A stretch of DNA of 64,000 nucleotides from Solibacillus sp. FSL H8-0523 (lineage in GTDB: Bacteria; Bacillota; Bacilli; Bacillales_A; Planococcaceae): contig NZ_CP150291.1 in the NCBI RefSeq assembly GCF_038051985.1, positions 4,080,208 to 4,144,207 of the forward strand. The letters run 5' to 3'. Both the position numbers and the translations under genes were made by a program. Positions 26,039-34,979 of the stretch are shown here, piece after piece. How positions within the stretch are numbered: the first letter of the stretch is position 1; every line of letters begins with the position of its first letter. The notes beneath the pieces were generated by a model. That model had not been told where the DNA came from, searched no databases, and saw nothing but the letters and a program-made list of their open reading frames with translations.

Positions 26039-26071
26039 AAAAAAAGGGCACGTATCTTGTACGTACCCCTT
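26039..26071 (-). terminator. Terminator of the CotD-like gene
   Basis: On the minus strand GGGGTACGTA and TACGTGCCC form an imperfect stem followed by TTTTTTT, a few bases after the stop codon. Confidence 0.75.
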
Positions 26072-26076
26072 CTACA

Positions 26077-26412
26077 TTACCAGCCTCTTCGTCTTTGGCA
26101 GCCACATCCACTCGGTCTAAACGGCGTGCCACACATTCTATTCGTTTGATAGCATTCATTGACAACTGATTGCGTGTGCGGGAAATGATGCTCATGATGC
26201 ATATATTGTTGATTAACCGTTGTTAAATGTGATGGATGAATGTGCGGTACAACTGAATTCGTCACGTTTCTTTGAACATATTGTCTCGTTGGGGATACTT
26301 GTGGCGATGCATATTGATTTGGAGCTGTCTGTGTTGGCAATTGCTGAGCATTATTTAACATCCCTTGATTCATAGCACCATCAAATAAATCAAGCCAGTT
26401 TCTATTAACCAT
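26077..26412 (-). CDS. CotD-family spore coat protein
   Basis: A 111-residue protein with the histidine-rich CotD signature VVPHIHPSHLTTVNQQYMHHEHHFPHTQSVVNE (about 54-86; NQQYMHHEHHFPHT is the core) and a Gly/Cys/Arg-rich end CGCQRRRGW. CotD proteins belong to the inner spore coat and are made in the mother cell late in sporulation. The N-terminal 50 residues are Gln/Asn-rich and variable. It is a single gene; no sigma-K promoter was convincingly identified. Confidence 0.85.
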   Translation of the reverse strand: MVNRNWLDLFDGAMNQGMLNNAQQLPTQTAPNQYASPQVSPTRQYVQRNVTNSVVPHIHPSHLTTVNQQYMHHEHHFPHTQSVVNECYQTNRMCGTPFRPSGCGCQRRRGW

Positions 26413-26510
26413 TGTGATCTCCTTTCATCATTTATCTTTATTAACATATGAAATAAAACACACATGACCTATTTACATGCCTATTGTTACTTACTTAAAA
26501 TGTGCGCATC

Positions 26511-26553
26511 TAAAAACCATCTAAACAATTGAATGAACAAAAGTTTAGATGGC
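26511..26553 (-). terminator. Terminator of bpsA-bpsB
   Basis: CCATCTAAAC and GTTTAGATGG arms with a loop partly paired, followed by TTTTTAG on the minus strand, 8 bp after the bpsB stop. Confidence 0.82.
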
Positions 26554-26561
26554 TCATTTAG

Positions 26562-27083
26562 TTAAGTCTTTGCTATAGCATAATTCGTCGCTTCTTTTAA
26601 TGCCTTTTCCTCTATTGGAATGCGCACCGAAAGCATGATGACATTTAAAATAGTAAAAATAATTGCGGTCACATACGCGCCGAACATGAAAGGCAGTACC
26701 AAAATTTCAAGGCAGACAACTAAGTAATTGGGATGCCGGATATATGCATACGGACCTTTCACAACGACATTTGCACCTGGTAAAATTATAATTTTCGTAT
26801 TCCAAAACGTTCCGAGTGATACTAAACACCATACCCTTAACAGTTGTAGTAATAAAAAGAAAACTAACCAAGTAAAATGCGGCATAAGATTGGATTTAAA
26901 AAAGAAAACTTCAATAAGGAGACTAACAAAAAAGCTTACATGTAACAAAATCATAAATGGATAATGAGAGGCTCCAACTTCATAAGCCCCTTTTACTAGC
27001 ATTAATTTTTCATTTCTTTTTGCAATGCGCAGTTCTACAAACCTTTGAATGATAACGAAGACTAGAATGAAGTAAAAGATCAA
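26562..27083 (-). CDS. bpsB: Isoprenylcysteine-methyltransferase-like BpsB/YpbQ protein
   Basis: A 173-residue membrane protein with four to five hydrophobic helices and the C-terminal motif GPYAYIRHPNYLVVCLEIL (about 113-131), the SAM-binding signature of the isoprenylcysteine carboxyl methyltransferase family. In Bacillus subtilis BpsB methylates the alkylpyrones made by BpsA. The start was set at TTG, one base after the bpsA stop and preceded by GGGGGAG; a longer frame would overlap bpsA without a ribosome-binding site. The pairing with bpsA supports the role. Confidence 0.85.
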   Translation of the reverse strand: MIFYFILVFVIIQRFVELRIAKRNEKLMLVKGAYEVGASHYPFMILLHVSFFVSLLIEVFFFKSNLMPHFTWLVFFLLLQLLRVWCLVSLGTFWNTKIIILPGANVVVKGPYAYIRHPNYLVVCLEILVLPFMFGAYVTAIIFTILNVIMLSVRIPIEEKALKEATNYAIAKT

Positions 27084-27084
27084 C

Positions 27085-28167
27085 TTACTCCCCCCATTCC
27101 AATAACACAGCTTCGCCACTAAAACCTGGACCTAGCGCAACTAATAAGCCATGCGTATTTGCTTTATTTTCTTTTAACATAAATTGCTCTAACACATAAA
27201 GAACGGTCGGCGAGGACATATTGCCGTAATTTTTTAATATTTCACGTGAAACATCTGTGTGCTCTTTTGCTAACGCTAATGCTTCCTCATAAGCACTCAG
27301 TACCTTCTTTCCACCCGGATGTGCTACGAAATTTGTGATATTACTCGGATCAATTTGATAATCCTTTAAAAATTCATGAATAAAAGGGCCAAGCCAATTC
27401 GTTATAATACCCGGAATACTTTTAGAAAATACAACATGTAAGCCACTATTTTTCACATCCCAGCCCATTACATCTTCAGATTTCGGCATCCACTTTGATC
27501 TACGGCCAATGATAGACGGTATCACCTTGTCTTGTTCTAGTTCTACAAGATCCCCGCAAACAAGTACACATGCCGCCCCATCTGCAAATAAAGACGTCCC
27601 GACTAAGTTACTTTTTGAATAGTCGTCTTTTTGAAATGTTAGGCTACATAGCTCCACACAAACAACGAGCACTTTTGCATTGGGATATGCTTTGCAATAA
27701 TCATAGGCCCTACTAATGCCAGCCGCGCCCCCCGCACAACCAAGCCCCCAAATCGGCATTCGCACCATTTGGTCTGAAAAAGGTAAAAGGTTCATAACAC
27801 GGGCATCAATGCTCGGTGTTGAAATCCCTGTGCTGCTAACAAAAATGAGGGCATCAATCTCTTCAGTTGAAAGATCAGCTTGCAAAAATGAGCGATTCGT
27901 TAAACACCTTTGAATAACTTCCACACTATACCGTGTAGCGAACTGAGTATAAAGCGCATTACGCTCTTCAAACGTATGCGCTTCACGATACCAATCGGGT
28001 GGAACGCAAAAATTCCGTGTTCCTATTTCACCATTTTCAAAAACCTTTAATAACCTTTCGAGTCTAGGAATCTTATACTGAAAAAGCTCTTTTGTTAGTT
28101 GTTCAATATTGGCCTGAGCTAATGAAAAAGGCGGTGTATATGTACCAACCGAAGCGATTTTTGGAAT
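27085..28167 (-). CDS. bpsA: Type III polyketide synthase BpsA, apparent ATT start
   Basis: A chalcone-synthase-family enzyme that extends fatty-acyl-CoA with malonyl units to alkylpyrones. The catalytic triad is visible: Cys in GLGCAGGAAG (about 142-151), His in FVAHPGGKKV (near 287) and Asn in NYGNMSSPTVLY (near 320). The frame is open to 28167 and encodes PKIASVGTYTPPF, then SLAQANIEQLTKELF, the proper family N-terminus, giving 360 residues. No ATG, GTG or TTG occurs in frame between the upstream TAA and a GTG at codon 82. AAGGAG lies 8 bases before an ATT. Starting at the GTG would delete an essential part, so either ATT initiates or the start codon has been lost. Confidence 0.85.
   Translation of the reverse strand: MPKIASVGTYTPPFSLAQANIEQLTKELFQYKIPRLERLLKVFENGEIGTRNFCVPPDWYREAHTFEERNALYTQFATRYSVEVIQRCLTNRSFLQADLSTEEIDALIFVSSTGISTPSIDARVMNLLPFSDQMVRMPIWGLGCAGGAAGISRAYDYCKAYPNAKVLVVCVELCSLTFQKDDYSKSNLVGTSLFADGAACVLVCGDLVELEQDKVIPSIIGRRSKWMPKSEDVMGWDVKNSGLHVVFSKSIPGIITNWLGPFIHEFLKDYQIDPSNITNFVAHPGGKKVLSAYEEALALAKEHTDVSREILKNYGNMSSPTVLYVLEQFMLKENKANTHGLLVALGPGFSGEAVLLEWGE
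27238..27253. other. parS-like site inside bpsA
   Basis: TATTTCACGTGAAACA matches the parS consensus TGTTTCACGTGAAACA at 15 of 16 positions. Single-mismatch sites bind ParB/Spo0J in Bacillus subtilis. Confidence 0.7.
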
Positions 28168-28337
28168 GACGATTTCTCCTTATACAAATTACTTTCTTTC
28201 AATGTATGGATGAAGGATGTGAAATATACAAAATGCTTGGATTCAATTTTAATTTAGCTTTAAAACAGTTTAGTTCCGTCATCGTCTGGTCATACTTTGA
28301 GTGTTAAAAAATTTGGAAACCTATTGGAGGCAAGAGG

Positions 28338-29378
28338 ATGAAAGCTTTAGTCTATGCAGGTCCCGGAAAAAGAGAAGTACGTGATGTTGAAAAGCCACGT
28401 ATTCTGAACGATGGAGATGCGATTGTTAGATTAACGAAAACAACAATTTGCGGTACGGATTTACACATTCTCGGTGGCGATGTACCCGCTTGTAAAGAAG
28501 GAACGATTTTAGGACACGAAGGTATTGGAATCGTTGAAGAAGTTGGTTCAGGGGTGAAACACTTTAAAGTTGGCGATAAGGTGATTATTTCATGTGTTAC
28601 CGCTTGTGGTGTTTGTGATTACTGTAAAATTGCGTTATACGCACACTGTAAAGATGGTGGTTGGATTTTAGGACATCTGATTGATGGTACACAAGCAGAA
28701 TATGTACACATTCCACACGCGGATAACTCGCTTTACCACATTCCAAAAGGGATGTCTGACGATGCAGCCGTTATGATTTCTGATATTTTACCTACAGGAT
28801 TTGAGATTGGAGTACTAAATGGCCAAGTTTCTCCTGGTGATACGATTGCCATCATTGGTGCGGGTCCAATTGGCATGTCCGTATTATTTACGTCTCAATT
28901 TTATTCACCCGCTACCATCATCATGGTGGACTTAGATGAAAACCGACTAGCAGAAGCCAAGCGCTTTGGTGCTACACACACCATCAATTCTAAAGATGGG
29001 GATGCAGCCATAAAACAAATTATAGAAATAACAGGCGGCCGAGGTGTTGACGTTGCGATTGAAGCAGTAGGATACCCTGCCACATTCGATATATGCCAAA
29101 AAATATTAGCTCCGGGTGGTCACTTAGCAAACGTTGGCGTACACGGAAAACCTGTAGATTTACAATTACAGGATCTTTGGATTCGTAATGTTACGATTAC
29201 GACTGGGCTTGTATCCACAAATACAATTCCTATGCTGTTAAAAACGTTAGTAAACGGCAAAATTCCTGTTGAAGATCTTGTTACACATAACTTCAAATTC
29301 GATCAAATTACAGAAGCTTATGACACATTCAAAAACGCAGCAAAAGAAAAGGCACTGAAGATTATTATTGATTTTTAA
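28338..29378 (+). CDS. Zinc-dependent alcohol dehydrogenase
   Basis: A 346-residue medium-chain dehydrogenase. Catalytic zinc ligands are in TTICGTDLHILGGDVP (Cys near 38) and GHEGIGIVEEVG (His-Glu near 59-60); four cysteines in ACGVCDYCKIALYAHC (about 92-107) form the structural zinc site. The NAD(P) fold reads IAIIGAGPIGMSVLF (about 171-185), with VDLDENR at the ribose-binding strand. It resembles the secondary-alcohol/threonine dehydrogenase branch, but the substrate is not known. GGAGG lies just before the ATG, and a terminator follows. Confidence 0.9.
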   Translation: MKALVYAGPGKREVRDVEKPRILNDGDAIVRLTKTTICGTDLHILGGDVPACKEGTILGHEGIGIVEEVGSGVKHFKVGDKVIISCVTACGVCDYCKIALYAHCKDGGWILGHLIDGTQAEYVHIPHADNSLYHIPKGMSDDAAVMISDILPTGFEIGVLNGQVSPGDTIAIIGAGPIGMSVLFTSQFYSPATIIMVDLDENRLAEAKRFGATHTINSKDGDAAIKQIIEITGGRGVDVAIEAVGYPATFDICQKILAPGGHLANVGVHGKPVDLQLQDLWIRNVTITTGLVSTNTIPMLLKTLVNGKIPVEDLVTHNFKFDQITEAYDTFKNAAKEKALKIIIDF

Positions 29379-29411
29379 ATAAGTAACAAGTTTATTAATC
29401 CACTATATGAA

Positions 29412-29456
29412 CAAAAAAAATGTCCAAAAACCTATACTTTTGGGCATTTTTTTTAT
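29412..29456 (+). terminator. Terminator of the alcohol dehydrogenase gene
   Basis: ATGTCCAAAA and TTTTGGGCAT arms (one G-U) with a 7-base loop are followed by TTTTTTTT on the plus strand. Confidence 0.85.
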
Positions 29457-29596
29457 TTTAGTGATTTATGCTGTTGTTACAATTTACATATACCCTTTTA
29501 ATAAAAACCTAGTATATTTCCTTTACTTTGTACAAAAAATATTACGGTATTTGTTACAAATTTCGTATTACTATCATTAATTTTGGAGGTATTTAA

Positions 29597-30160
29597 ATGT
29601 CGTTAATTGGTAAAGAAGTATTTCCCTTTAAAGCACAAGCGTATAAAAATGGTGAATTTGTAGAAGTGACAGAACAAGATTTCAAAGGCCAATGGAGTGT
29701 GATCTGTTTCTACCCAGCAGACTTTACATTTGTTTGTCCAACTGAACTTGAAGATCTTCAAGGACAATATCCAGAACTACACAAACTTGGTGTTGAAGTA
29801 TATTCCGTTTCAACGGATACTCATTTTGTTCATAAAGCTTGGCATGATTCATCCGAAGCAATTGGGAAAATTACGTATACAATGATTGGCGATCCTTCAC
29901 ACCAGATTTCTCGTGACTTTGATGTGTTAATCGAAGAAGAAGGTGTTGCTGATCGTGGCACTTTCATCATTGATCCAGATGGTGTAATTCAAGCTTTTGA
30001 AATTAATGCAGGTGGGATTGGACGTGACGCAAGCACTCTTATTAACAAAATTAAGGCAGCACAATATGTTCGCAACCATCCAGGTGAAGTTTGTCCAGCA
30101 AAATGGCAAGAAGGTAGCGAAACGCTCAAGCCAAGCCTTGACCTTGTAGGTAAAATTTAA
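29597..30160 (+). CDS. ahpC: Alkyl hydroperoxide reductase peroxiredoxin subunit
   Basis: A typical 2-Cys peroxiredoxin that reduces organic peroxides and hydrogen peroxide. The 187-residue protein has the peroxidatic cysteine C47 in FTFVCPTEL and the resolving cysteine C166 in GEVCPAKW, plus the catalytic arginine region. TTGGAGG precedes the ATG. It is followed 13 bp later by ahpF, which recycles it. I looked for a PerR box upstream and did not find a good one. Confidence 0.97.
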   Translation: MSLIGKEVFPFKAQAYKNGEFVEVTEQDFKGQWSVICFYPADFTFVCPTELEDLQGQYPELHKLGVEVYSVSTDTHFVHKAWHDSSEAIGKITYTMIGDPSHQISRDFDVLIEEEGVADRGTFIIDPDGVIQAFEINAGGIGRDASTLINKIKAAQYVRNHPGEVCPAKWQEGSETLKPSLDLVGKI

Positions 30161-30173
30161 GGAGTGATACTCA

Positions 30174-31703
30174 GTGGCACTTGATGCAGAAATCAAATCT
30201 CAATTAAATCAGTACCTACAACTGCTAGAAAACAATATCGTGCTAAAAGTAAGTGTTGGGTCTGATAAAGTTTCAGACGAGATGTTAGCCCTAATTAATG
30301 AGCTCGCTTCTATGTCATCTAAAATTACAGTGGAAAACGTAGCACTCGTGAGAACACCCAGCTTTAGTGTCAATCGGGTCGGAGAAGATACAGGTGTTAC
30401 TTTTGCTGGTGTCCCTTTAGGTCATGAATTTACCTCTTTGGTGTTAGCTTTGCTTCAAGTAAGCGGACGCGCACCAAAAATAGATCAAAATGTAATCAAT
30501 CAAATTAACAATATTGATGGTGAGTATCATTTTGAAACATACGTTAGCTTAACTTGCCACAATTGCCCTGATGTTGTCCAAGCGCTAAATATTATGAGTG
30601 TACTAAATCCAAACATTACACACTCCATGATCGACGGCGCCGCATTCAAGGAAGAGGTGGAACGCAAAGATATTTTAGCTGTACCCGCTGTTTATTTAAA
30701 TGGTGAGCCCTTTGGAAATGGCCGCATGGTGATTGATGAAATCCTAGCTAAATTAGGAACGGGTCCAAAGGCAGAAGAACTTTCAAACAAAGAGCCCTAC
30801 GATATCCTTGTTATTGGTGGCGGTCCTGCGGGAGCTAGTGCAGCGATTTATTCAGCGCGTAAAGGAATTCGTACAGGTATTGTCGCAGAACGGTTTGGTG
30901 GCCAAATTTTAGATACACTAACCATTGAAAACTTTATTAGTGTAAAAGAGACAGAAGGGCCAAAACTTGCGCAAGCTCTTGAGGAGCATGTGAAGGATTA
31001 TAACATTGACGTAATGAACCTACAGCGAGCAAAACGGTTAGAAAAGAAAGACTTAGTGGAGATTGAATTAGAAAACGGCGCTCTTCTTAAGAGTAAAGCG
31101 GTTATCATTTCAACTGGTGCTCGTTGGCGCAAGGTGAATGTTCCTGGTGAGGAAAAATTTAAAAATAAAGGTGTCGCCTATTGTCCTCACTGTGATGGTC
31201 CTTTATTTGCAGGAAAGGATATTGCCGTTATCGGTGGCGGTAACTCTGGTATCGAGGCAGCAATTGACCTTTCCGGTATTGTCCATCATGTAACGGTACT
31301 TGAATTCGGCACAGAACTAAAAGCAGATGATATCTTACAAAATCGTTTACGCAGTCTTTCAAATGTAACTGTTCTCACAAATGCTCAAACAACAGAAATT
31401 ACAGGTAAAGATAAAGTAAATGGGCTGACATATGTAGATCGTGAGTCCGGGAAAGAAAAACACATCGAATTAGCTGGTGTGTTTGTCCAAATCGGGTTAA
31501 TCCCAAACACTGACTGGTTAGATGACACACTTGAACGCAACAAAATTGGTGAAATAACTGTTGATAAGCGTGGTGCTACTACAATTCCTGGTGTATTTGC
31601 TGCTGGTGATTGTACGGATAGCGCCTACAATCAAATTATTATCTCAATGGGATCTGGTGCTACTGCTGCATTAGGGGCGTTTGATTATCTAATTCGAAAT
31701 TAG
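30174..31703 (+). CDS. ahpF: Alkyl hydroperoxide reductase flavoprotein subunit
   Basis: The NADH-dependent flavoenzyme that reduces AhpC. The 509-residue protein has an N-terminal thioredoxin-like tandem with CHNC (C128, C131), an FAD domain starting [14 protein letters not shown] (about 211-224), the redox pair in YCPHCDGP (about 340-347) and an NAD-binding [12 protein letters not shown]. The C-terminal FAQGDCTDS-like motif reads FAAGDCTDS. It starts at GTG, with AAGGAGTG 7 bases before it. It forms an operon with ahpC. Confidence 0.96.
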   Translation: MALDAEIKSQLNQYLQLLENNIVLKVSVGSDKVSDEMLALINELASMSSKITVENVALVRTPSFSVNRVGEDTGVTFAGVPLGHEFTSLVLALLQVSGRAPKIDQNVINQINNIDGEYHFETYVSLTCHNCPDVVQALNIMSVLNPNITHSMIDGAAFKEEVERKDILAVPAVYLNGEPFGNGRMVIDEILAKLGTGPKAEELSNKEPYDILVIGGGPAGASAAIYSARKGIRTGIVAERFGGQILDTLTIENFISVKETEGPKLAQALEEHVKDYNIDVMNLQRAKRLEKKDLVEIELENGALLKSKAVIISTGARWRKVNVPGEEKFKNKGVAYCPHCDGPLFAGKDIAVIGGGNSGIEAAIDLSGIVHHVTVLEFGTELKADDILQNRLRSLSNVTVLTNAQTTEITGKDKVNGLTYVDRESGKEKHIELAGVFVQIGLIPNTDWLDDTLERNKIGEITVDKRGATTIPGVFAAGDCTDSAYNQIIISMGSGATAALGAFDYLIRN

Positions 31704-31790
31704 TTGTTTCTTACAAGCTCTCCTATAAATATTCCCGTAAATTAAGCAAAGAAGCATGATGTTTTTAGATGTGCTTTTGGCAAATTAAAT

Positions 31791-31832
31791 TCTAAAAAAG
31801 CTCAAAATGATTTGAGAACATCATTTTGAGCT
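31791..31832 (-). terminator. Terminator of rlmH
   Basis: AGCTCAAAATGAT and ATCATTTTGAGCT form a perfect 13-bp stem with an 8-base loop, followed by TTTTTTAG on the minus strand, 18 bp after the rlmH stop. Confidence 0.88.
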
Positions 31833-31849
31833 GAATTTTAGAACCGCAC

Positions 31850-32329
31850 TTACTTATGATACGGTTCACCCTTAATAATTCTAAAACTTCGATAAATCTG
31901 CTCCACTAACACCAACTTCATTAACTGATGTGGCAATGTCATTTTACCAAAGCATAGCTTTTCATCGGCGCGCTTTAAGACATCATCATGTAAGCCAAGT
32001 GAGCCACCAATAACAAACGCGACTTTGCTTTTACCGTACGTCATTAGGCTATCTAAATCCGTAGCCATTTCTTCGCTCGATTTCATCTTACCATCTAGTG
32101 CTAGCGCAATCACATATGTGCCATCATTAATCTTCGCTAAAATACGTTCGCCTTCTTTGCGTTTTACGATATTCATGTCAATCTCACTTAGCGTTTCCGG
32201 TGCTTTTTCGTCTGGTACCTCCACTAAATCGATTTTTGCATAGCCACCTAAACGCTTAACATACTCATCGATGCCCATCTTTAAATACTTTTCTTTCAAT
32301 TTCCCGACAGAAATGACCGTTATATTCAC
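31850..32329 (-). CDS. rlmH: 23S rRNA (pseudouridine-1915-N3)-methyltransferase
   Basis: RlmH methylates pseudouridine 1915 in helix 69 of 23S rRNA. The 159-residue SPOUT-class protein starts [27 protein letters not shown], has the SAM-binding trefoil knot with [15 protein letters not shown] (about 102-116) and [22 protein letters not shown] (about 130-151), and ends YHK as the family does. In Bacillus subtilis this gene is yydA. A DnaA-box cluster lies directly upstream of it. Confidence 0.96.
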   Translation of the reverse strand: MNITVISVGKLKEKYLKMGIDEYVKRLGGYAKIDLVEVPDEKAPETLSEIDMNIVKRKEGERILAKINDGTYVIALALDGKMKSSEEMATDLDSLMTYGKSKVAFVIGGSLGLHDDVLKRADEKLCFGKMTLPHQLMKLVLVEQIYRSFRIIKGEPYHK

Positions 32330-32332
32330 AAC

Positions 32333-32394
32333 TTATCCACCTTTACACGTAATTTACAAACAAGTTATACACAGGAGTTATCCACTTATCCACA
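32333..32394 (+). other. DnaA-box cluster between rlmH and yyzF
   Basis: Four boxes in the same orientation occur in 62 bp: TTATCCACC (32333), TTATACACA (32365), TTATCCACT (32378) and perfect TTATCCACA (32386), the last two sharing one base. Three more lie at 32623, 32643 and 32738. Confidence 0.8.
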
Positions 32395-32419
32395 GGCAAA
32401 AACAACATATGGTGTAAAG

Positions 32420-32584
32420 TTATTTACTTGATACAATATATGTCGCTTTCTCTTCACAATAAGAGCAACCTGTTGATAACTTTTCGTCTTCTGTTAAAAA
32501 ATCCATCATAGGATACTCTCCAGTTTCTGCAACGTGCATATCTAAAGCGTGGTCTATATGGGTTTCACAGCTATATTTTTTCAT
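32420..32584 (-). CDS. yyzF: CxxH/CxxC protein, YyzF family
   Basis: A 54-residue protein with a CETH motif near residues 6-9 and a CSYC motif near 40-43, the CxxH/CxxC layout of the YyzF family, which likely binds one zinc ion. Function is unknown. The ATG giving MKKYSCETH follows AAGAAGGAT; the longer frame has no ribosome-binding site. It sits between htrC and rlmH, as in related genomes, flanked by DnaA boxes on both sides. Confidence 0.82.
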   Translation of the reverse strand: MKKYSCETHIDHALDMHVAETGEYPMMDFLTEDEKLSTGCSYCEEKATYIVSSK

Positions 32585-32622
32585 TTTATAATCCTTCTTT
32601 CTTTTCTGAAATTTCCACAAAC

Positions 32623-32651
32623 TTATTCACAATTTCAAGATGTTATCCACA
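32623..32651 (+). other. Two DnaA boxes upstream of yyzF
   Basis: TTATTCACA (32623-32631, one mismatch) and TTATCCACA (32643-32651, perfect) lie 20 bp apart in the yyzF leader, same orientation as the cluster on its other side. Confidence 0.75.
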
Positions 32652-32667
32652 ACCTATTGTAACAAAC

Positions 32668-32706
32668 AAAAAACAAGTAGAAAAGAAAAGCCTTTTTCTT
32701 CTCTAC
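32668..32706 (-). terminator. Terminator of htrC
   Basis: GTAGA and TCTAC plus AAGAAAA/TTTTCTT pairing form a hairpin with a short loop, followed by TTGTTTTTTG on the minus strand. Confidence 0.7.
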
Positions 32707-32737
32707 CCGTTGTGTGTAAATTGTAAATATTATTCAG

Positions 32738-32746
32738 TTATCCACA
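32738..32746 (+). other. DnaA box beside htrC
   Basis: A perfect TTATCCACA one base from the htrC stop codon, the seventh box in this 414-bp area. Confidence 0.75.
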
Positions 32747-32747
32747 A

Positions 32748-34031
32748 CTACAATTGTGCATTTTCCACTAATTCTAATTGTGCTTCTACTAGCTGACCTT
32801 GGCGATATACTTTGATCTGCAATGTATCACCAATTTGTTTTTCGTTGTATAAGTGCTTGCGTAATTGAATTGCATTTTCAATTTTTTGGCCGTCCATCTC
32901 TACGATGACGTCATATTGCTGTAAGCCTGCACGCTCAGCAGCAGAACCACGCACCACTTGAGAAATTACAACACCGCTATTAACCTCTGCTGGTAATTGC
33001 AGCGTCTGTTGTTGATAATACGCCGGCACCTCTGTTAAATCAACTAATGAAATGCCCATCGTTGGACGTTTCACTTCACCACTTTGCTCTAATTGCTCAA
33101 TGATTGGTATGGCTGAATTAATTGGGATGGCAAAGCCTAACCCCTCTACAGAAGATTGTGCAATTTTCATGGAGTTAATGCCAACTAAGTCGCCCGCTAC
33201 ATTAATTAACGCACCACCCGAGTTCCCCGAGTTAATAGCTGCATCCGTCTGTAATACATCGGTTGACCAGTCCTCTACACCATCATCATTTAAATCGACT
33301 GGCACTGAACGATCCTTACCTGAAATAATGCCGCGCGTTACTGAGCCGTAAAAGTCTAAACCAAGTGGATTCCCGATTGCCACAACAGTTTCCCCTTGTT
33401 TTAGCACATCTGAATCGCCAAACTGTGCAATGGTATCAATACTTTCACTTGCAATAGATAGTACCGCTAAGTCTGTCCAAATATCACTTCCGACTAATTG
33501 TGCTTCTGCTTTTGAACCATCATCTAATGTCACTTCAATTTGCTTCGCACCGTCGACTACGTGGTGATTCGTTACAATGTATGCACGCTCACCTTCTACT
33601 TTATACACAACACCCGAGCCACTACCAACCTCTTGTCTCGTTGCTGTATTTTGACTCCAGAAGTTTGGGGCAACGTCTTGGATATTCGTAATCCCTACAA
33701 CGGCACTCGATACCTTTTCAACGGCCTCTGTCACATCATTCGTCACTTCTGTTGCGTTTTGTGTAATCGTAGACTTGGGTTCATTACTACTATTCGAAAC
33801 TTGAGTAGCACCAGGTAATTGATTGGCAAGCGAAGGTAATAGTAACCACAAAAGCAATGCGCCGACGATGACACCACTCAAGCCTGAAACAAAATAGCCC
33901 CACTTGCTGCCACCTTTGTTATTTTTCTTATGTTGACGTAGTTGCTTTTCATCTTCCTCACGCTTTAAACGTGCCTCCAGCTCAGCAACACGATCTTGTT
34001 GTTTTTGTTCATCCTCTGGAAAATAGCCCAT
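32748..34031 (-). CDS. htrC: HtrA-family membrane serine protease
   Basis: A surface protease/chaperone for misfolded exported proteins. The 427-residue protein has a charged cytoplasmic N-terminus, one membrane helix (about 47-66), a trypsin-like domain with His157 (TNHHVVDGA), Asp187 (DLAVLSI) and Ser271 (GNSGGALIN), and a C-terminal PDZ domain (about 325-415). The ATG giving MGYFPEDE was preferred because AGAGG is 9 bases before it; an ATG three codons upstream directly abuts AGAGG. It ends the wal locus, as yyxA (htrC) does in Bacillus subtilis. Confidence 0.92.
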   Translation of the reverse strand: MGYFPEDEQKQQDRVAELEARLKREEDEKQLRQHKKNNKGGSKWGYFVSGLSGVIVGALLLWLLLPSLANQLPGATQVSNSSNEPKSTITQNATEVTNDVTEAVEKVSSAVVGITNIQDVAPNFWSQNTATRQEVGSGSGVVYKVEGERAYIVTNHHVVDGAKQIEVTLDDGSKAEAQLVGSDIWTDLAVLSIASESIDTIAQFGDSDVLKQGETVVAIGNPLGLDFYGSVTRGIISGKDRSVPVDLNDDGVEDWSTDVLQTDAAINSGNSGGALINVAGDLVGINSMKIAQSSVEGLGFAIPINSAIPIIEQLEQSGEVKRPTMGISLVDLTEVPAYYQQQTLQLPAEVNSGVVISQVVRGSAAERAGLQQYDVIVEMDGQKIENAIQLRKHLYNEKQIGDTLQIKVYRQGQLVEAQLELVENAQL

Positions 34032-34128
34032 CACACTCATCCTCTCTTGTTGTTCCTTTTGTTAGTATTAGCATACACAGCAAACATTAAAATTAGATGA
34101 AAAATACTTAAAACATTACTAAAAAAGT

Positions 34129-34167
34129 AAAAGAACTTTGCCAAAATTATTTCAGCAAAGTTCTTTT
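34129..34167 (-). terminator. Terminator after walJ
   Basis: AAAAGAACTTTGC and GCAAAGTTCTTTT form a perfect 13-bp stem with a 13-base loop, followed on the minus strand by TTAC and T-rich sequence. It separates the wal operon from htrC. Confidence 0.85.
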
Positions 34168-34175
34168 ACCCTTAT

Positions 34176-34967
34176 TTAGATGGTTACAAGCTTTGTTGGA
34201 ATATTTGCATCTGTATCATGCAAATTTAAATATTCCCCAGTAACGATCCCGCATGATTGTAGCGTTTGCGTAACACTCATACGTGCTAATTCCTTCATAT
34301 TGTTATCTTTACTTAAGTGCGCTAAGTAAATTTGTGTTGGTTTTTCAGCTACAACATCCGCCATGGCAACTGCTGCATCTTCATTTGACACATGCCCCAC
34401 ATCAGATAGAATACGACGCTTAATACTCCATGGGTATTTCCCCATTTGAAGCATGTTAACATCATGGTTACTTTCAAATACATACGCATCTGCCGCAGAA
34501 ATATAACCCTTCATGCGGTCACTTACGTAGCCCGTATCGGTAATAACAACAAGTTTACGCCCATCTTGCCCGAACGTATAAAACATTGGATCCGCTGCAT
34601 CATGCGATACCGCAAATGACTGAATATCTAAAGCACCGAATGTTTTCATTGTTTCCATATCGAAATGGAAACGTAAATCAGTCGGGATGTTGCCAATAAG
34701 CCCGTCCATCGCATCCCAAGTTTTCGCATTCGCAAAAATCGGTACATTGTATTTACGTGCGACAACACCCAATCCCTTAATATGATCACTATGCTCATGC
34801 GTTACTAAAATACCGGATAAGCTTTTCATATCACGATCAATTTCAGCAAAAAGCTGTTCCATCTTCTTACCACTTAAACCGACATCTACTAAAAATGAAT
34901 GCTCATCATTTTCTACGTAAACTGCGTTGCCCGTACTGCCACTAGCTAAAACGCTAAATCGCATCAT
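34176..34967 (-). CDS. walJ: Metallo-beta-lactamase-fold exonuclease WalJ (YycJ)
   Basis: A 263-residue metallo-hydrolase with THEHSDH (about 56-62), the metal-binding HxHxDH motif, plus later ligands in SHDAAD and SNHDVNML and the C-terminal AHLSKDNN. YycJ-family proteins are reported as 5'-3' DNA exonucleases acting in mismatch repair. Translation starts at either of two adjacent ATG codons after AGGGAG. It is the last gene of walRKHIJ and ends before a terminator. Confidence 0.92.
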   Translation of the reverse strand: MMRFSVLASGSTGNAVYVENDEHSFLVDVGLSGKKMEQLFAEIDRDMKSLSGILVTHEHSDHIKGLGVVARKYNVPIFANAKTWDAMDGLIGNIPTDLRFHFDMETMKTFGALDIQSFAVSHDAADPMFYTFGQDGRKLVVITDTGYVSDRMKGYISAADAYVFESNHDVNMLQMGKYPWSIKRRILSDVGHVSNEDAAVAMADVVAEKPTQIYLAHLSKDNNMKELARMSVTQTLQSCGIVTGEYLNLHDTDANIPTKLVTI

Positions 34968-34979
34968 TAAAACTCCCTA

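Noticed and set aside
27085..27924. Shorter BpsA starting at GTG 27922-27924
   Set aside because: It would remove the first 81 residues of the thiolase fold, although the frame upstream encodes the proper family N-terminus and has a good ribosome-binding site.
29458..29590. PerR operator upstream of ahpC
   Set aside because: Expected from Bacillus, but no sequence close to TTATAATNATTATAA was found between the terminator and the ahpC start.
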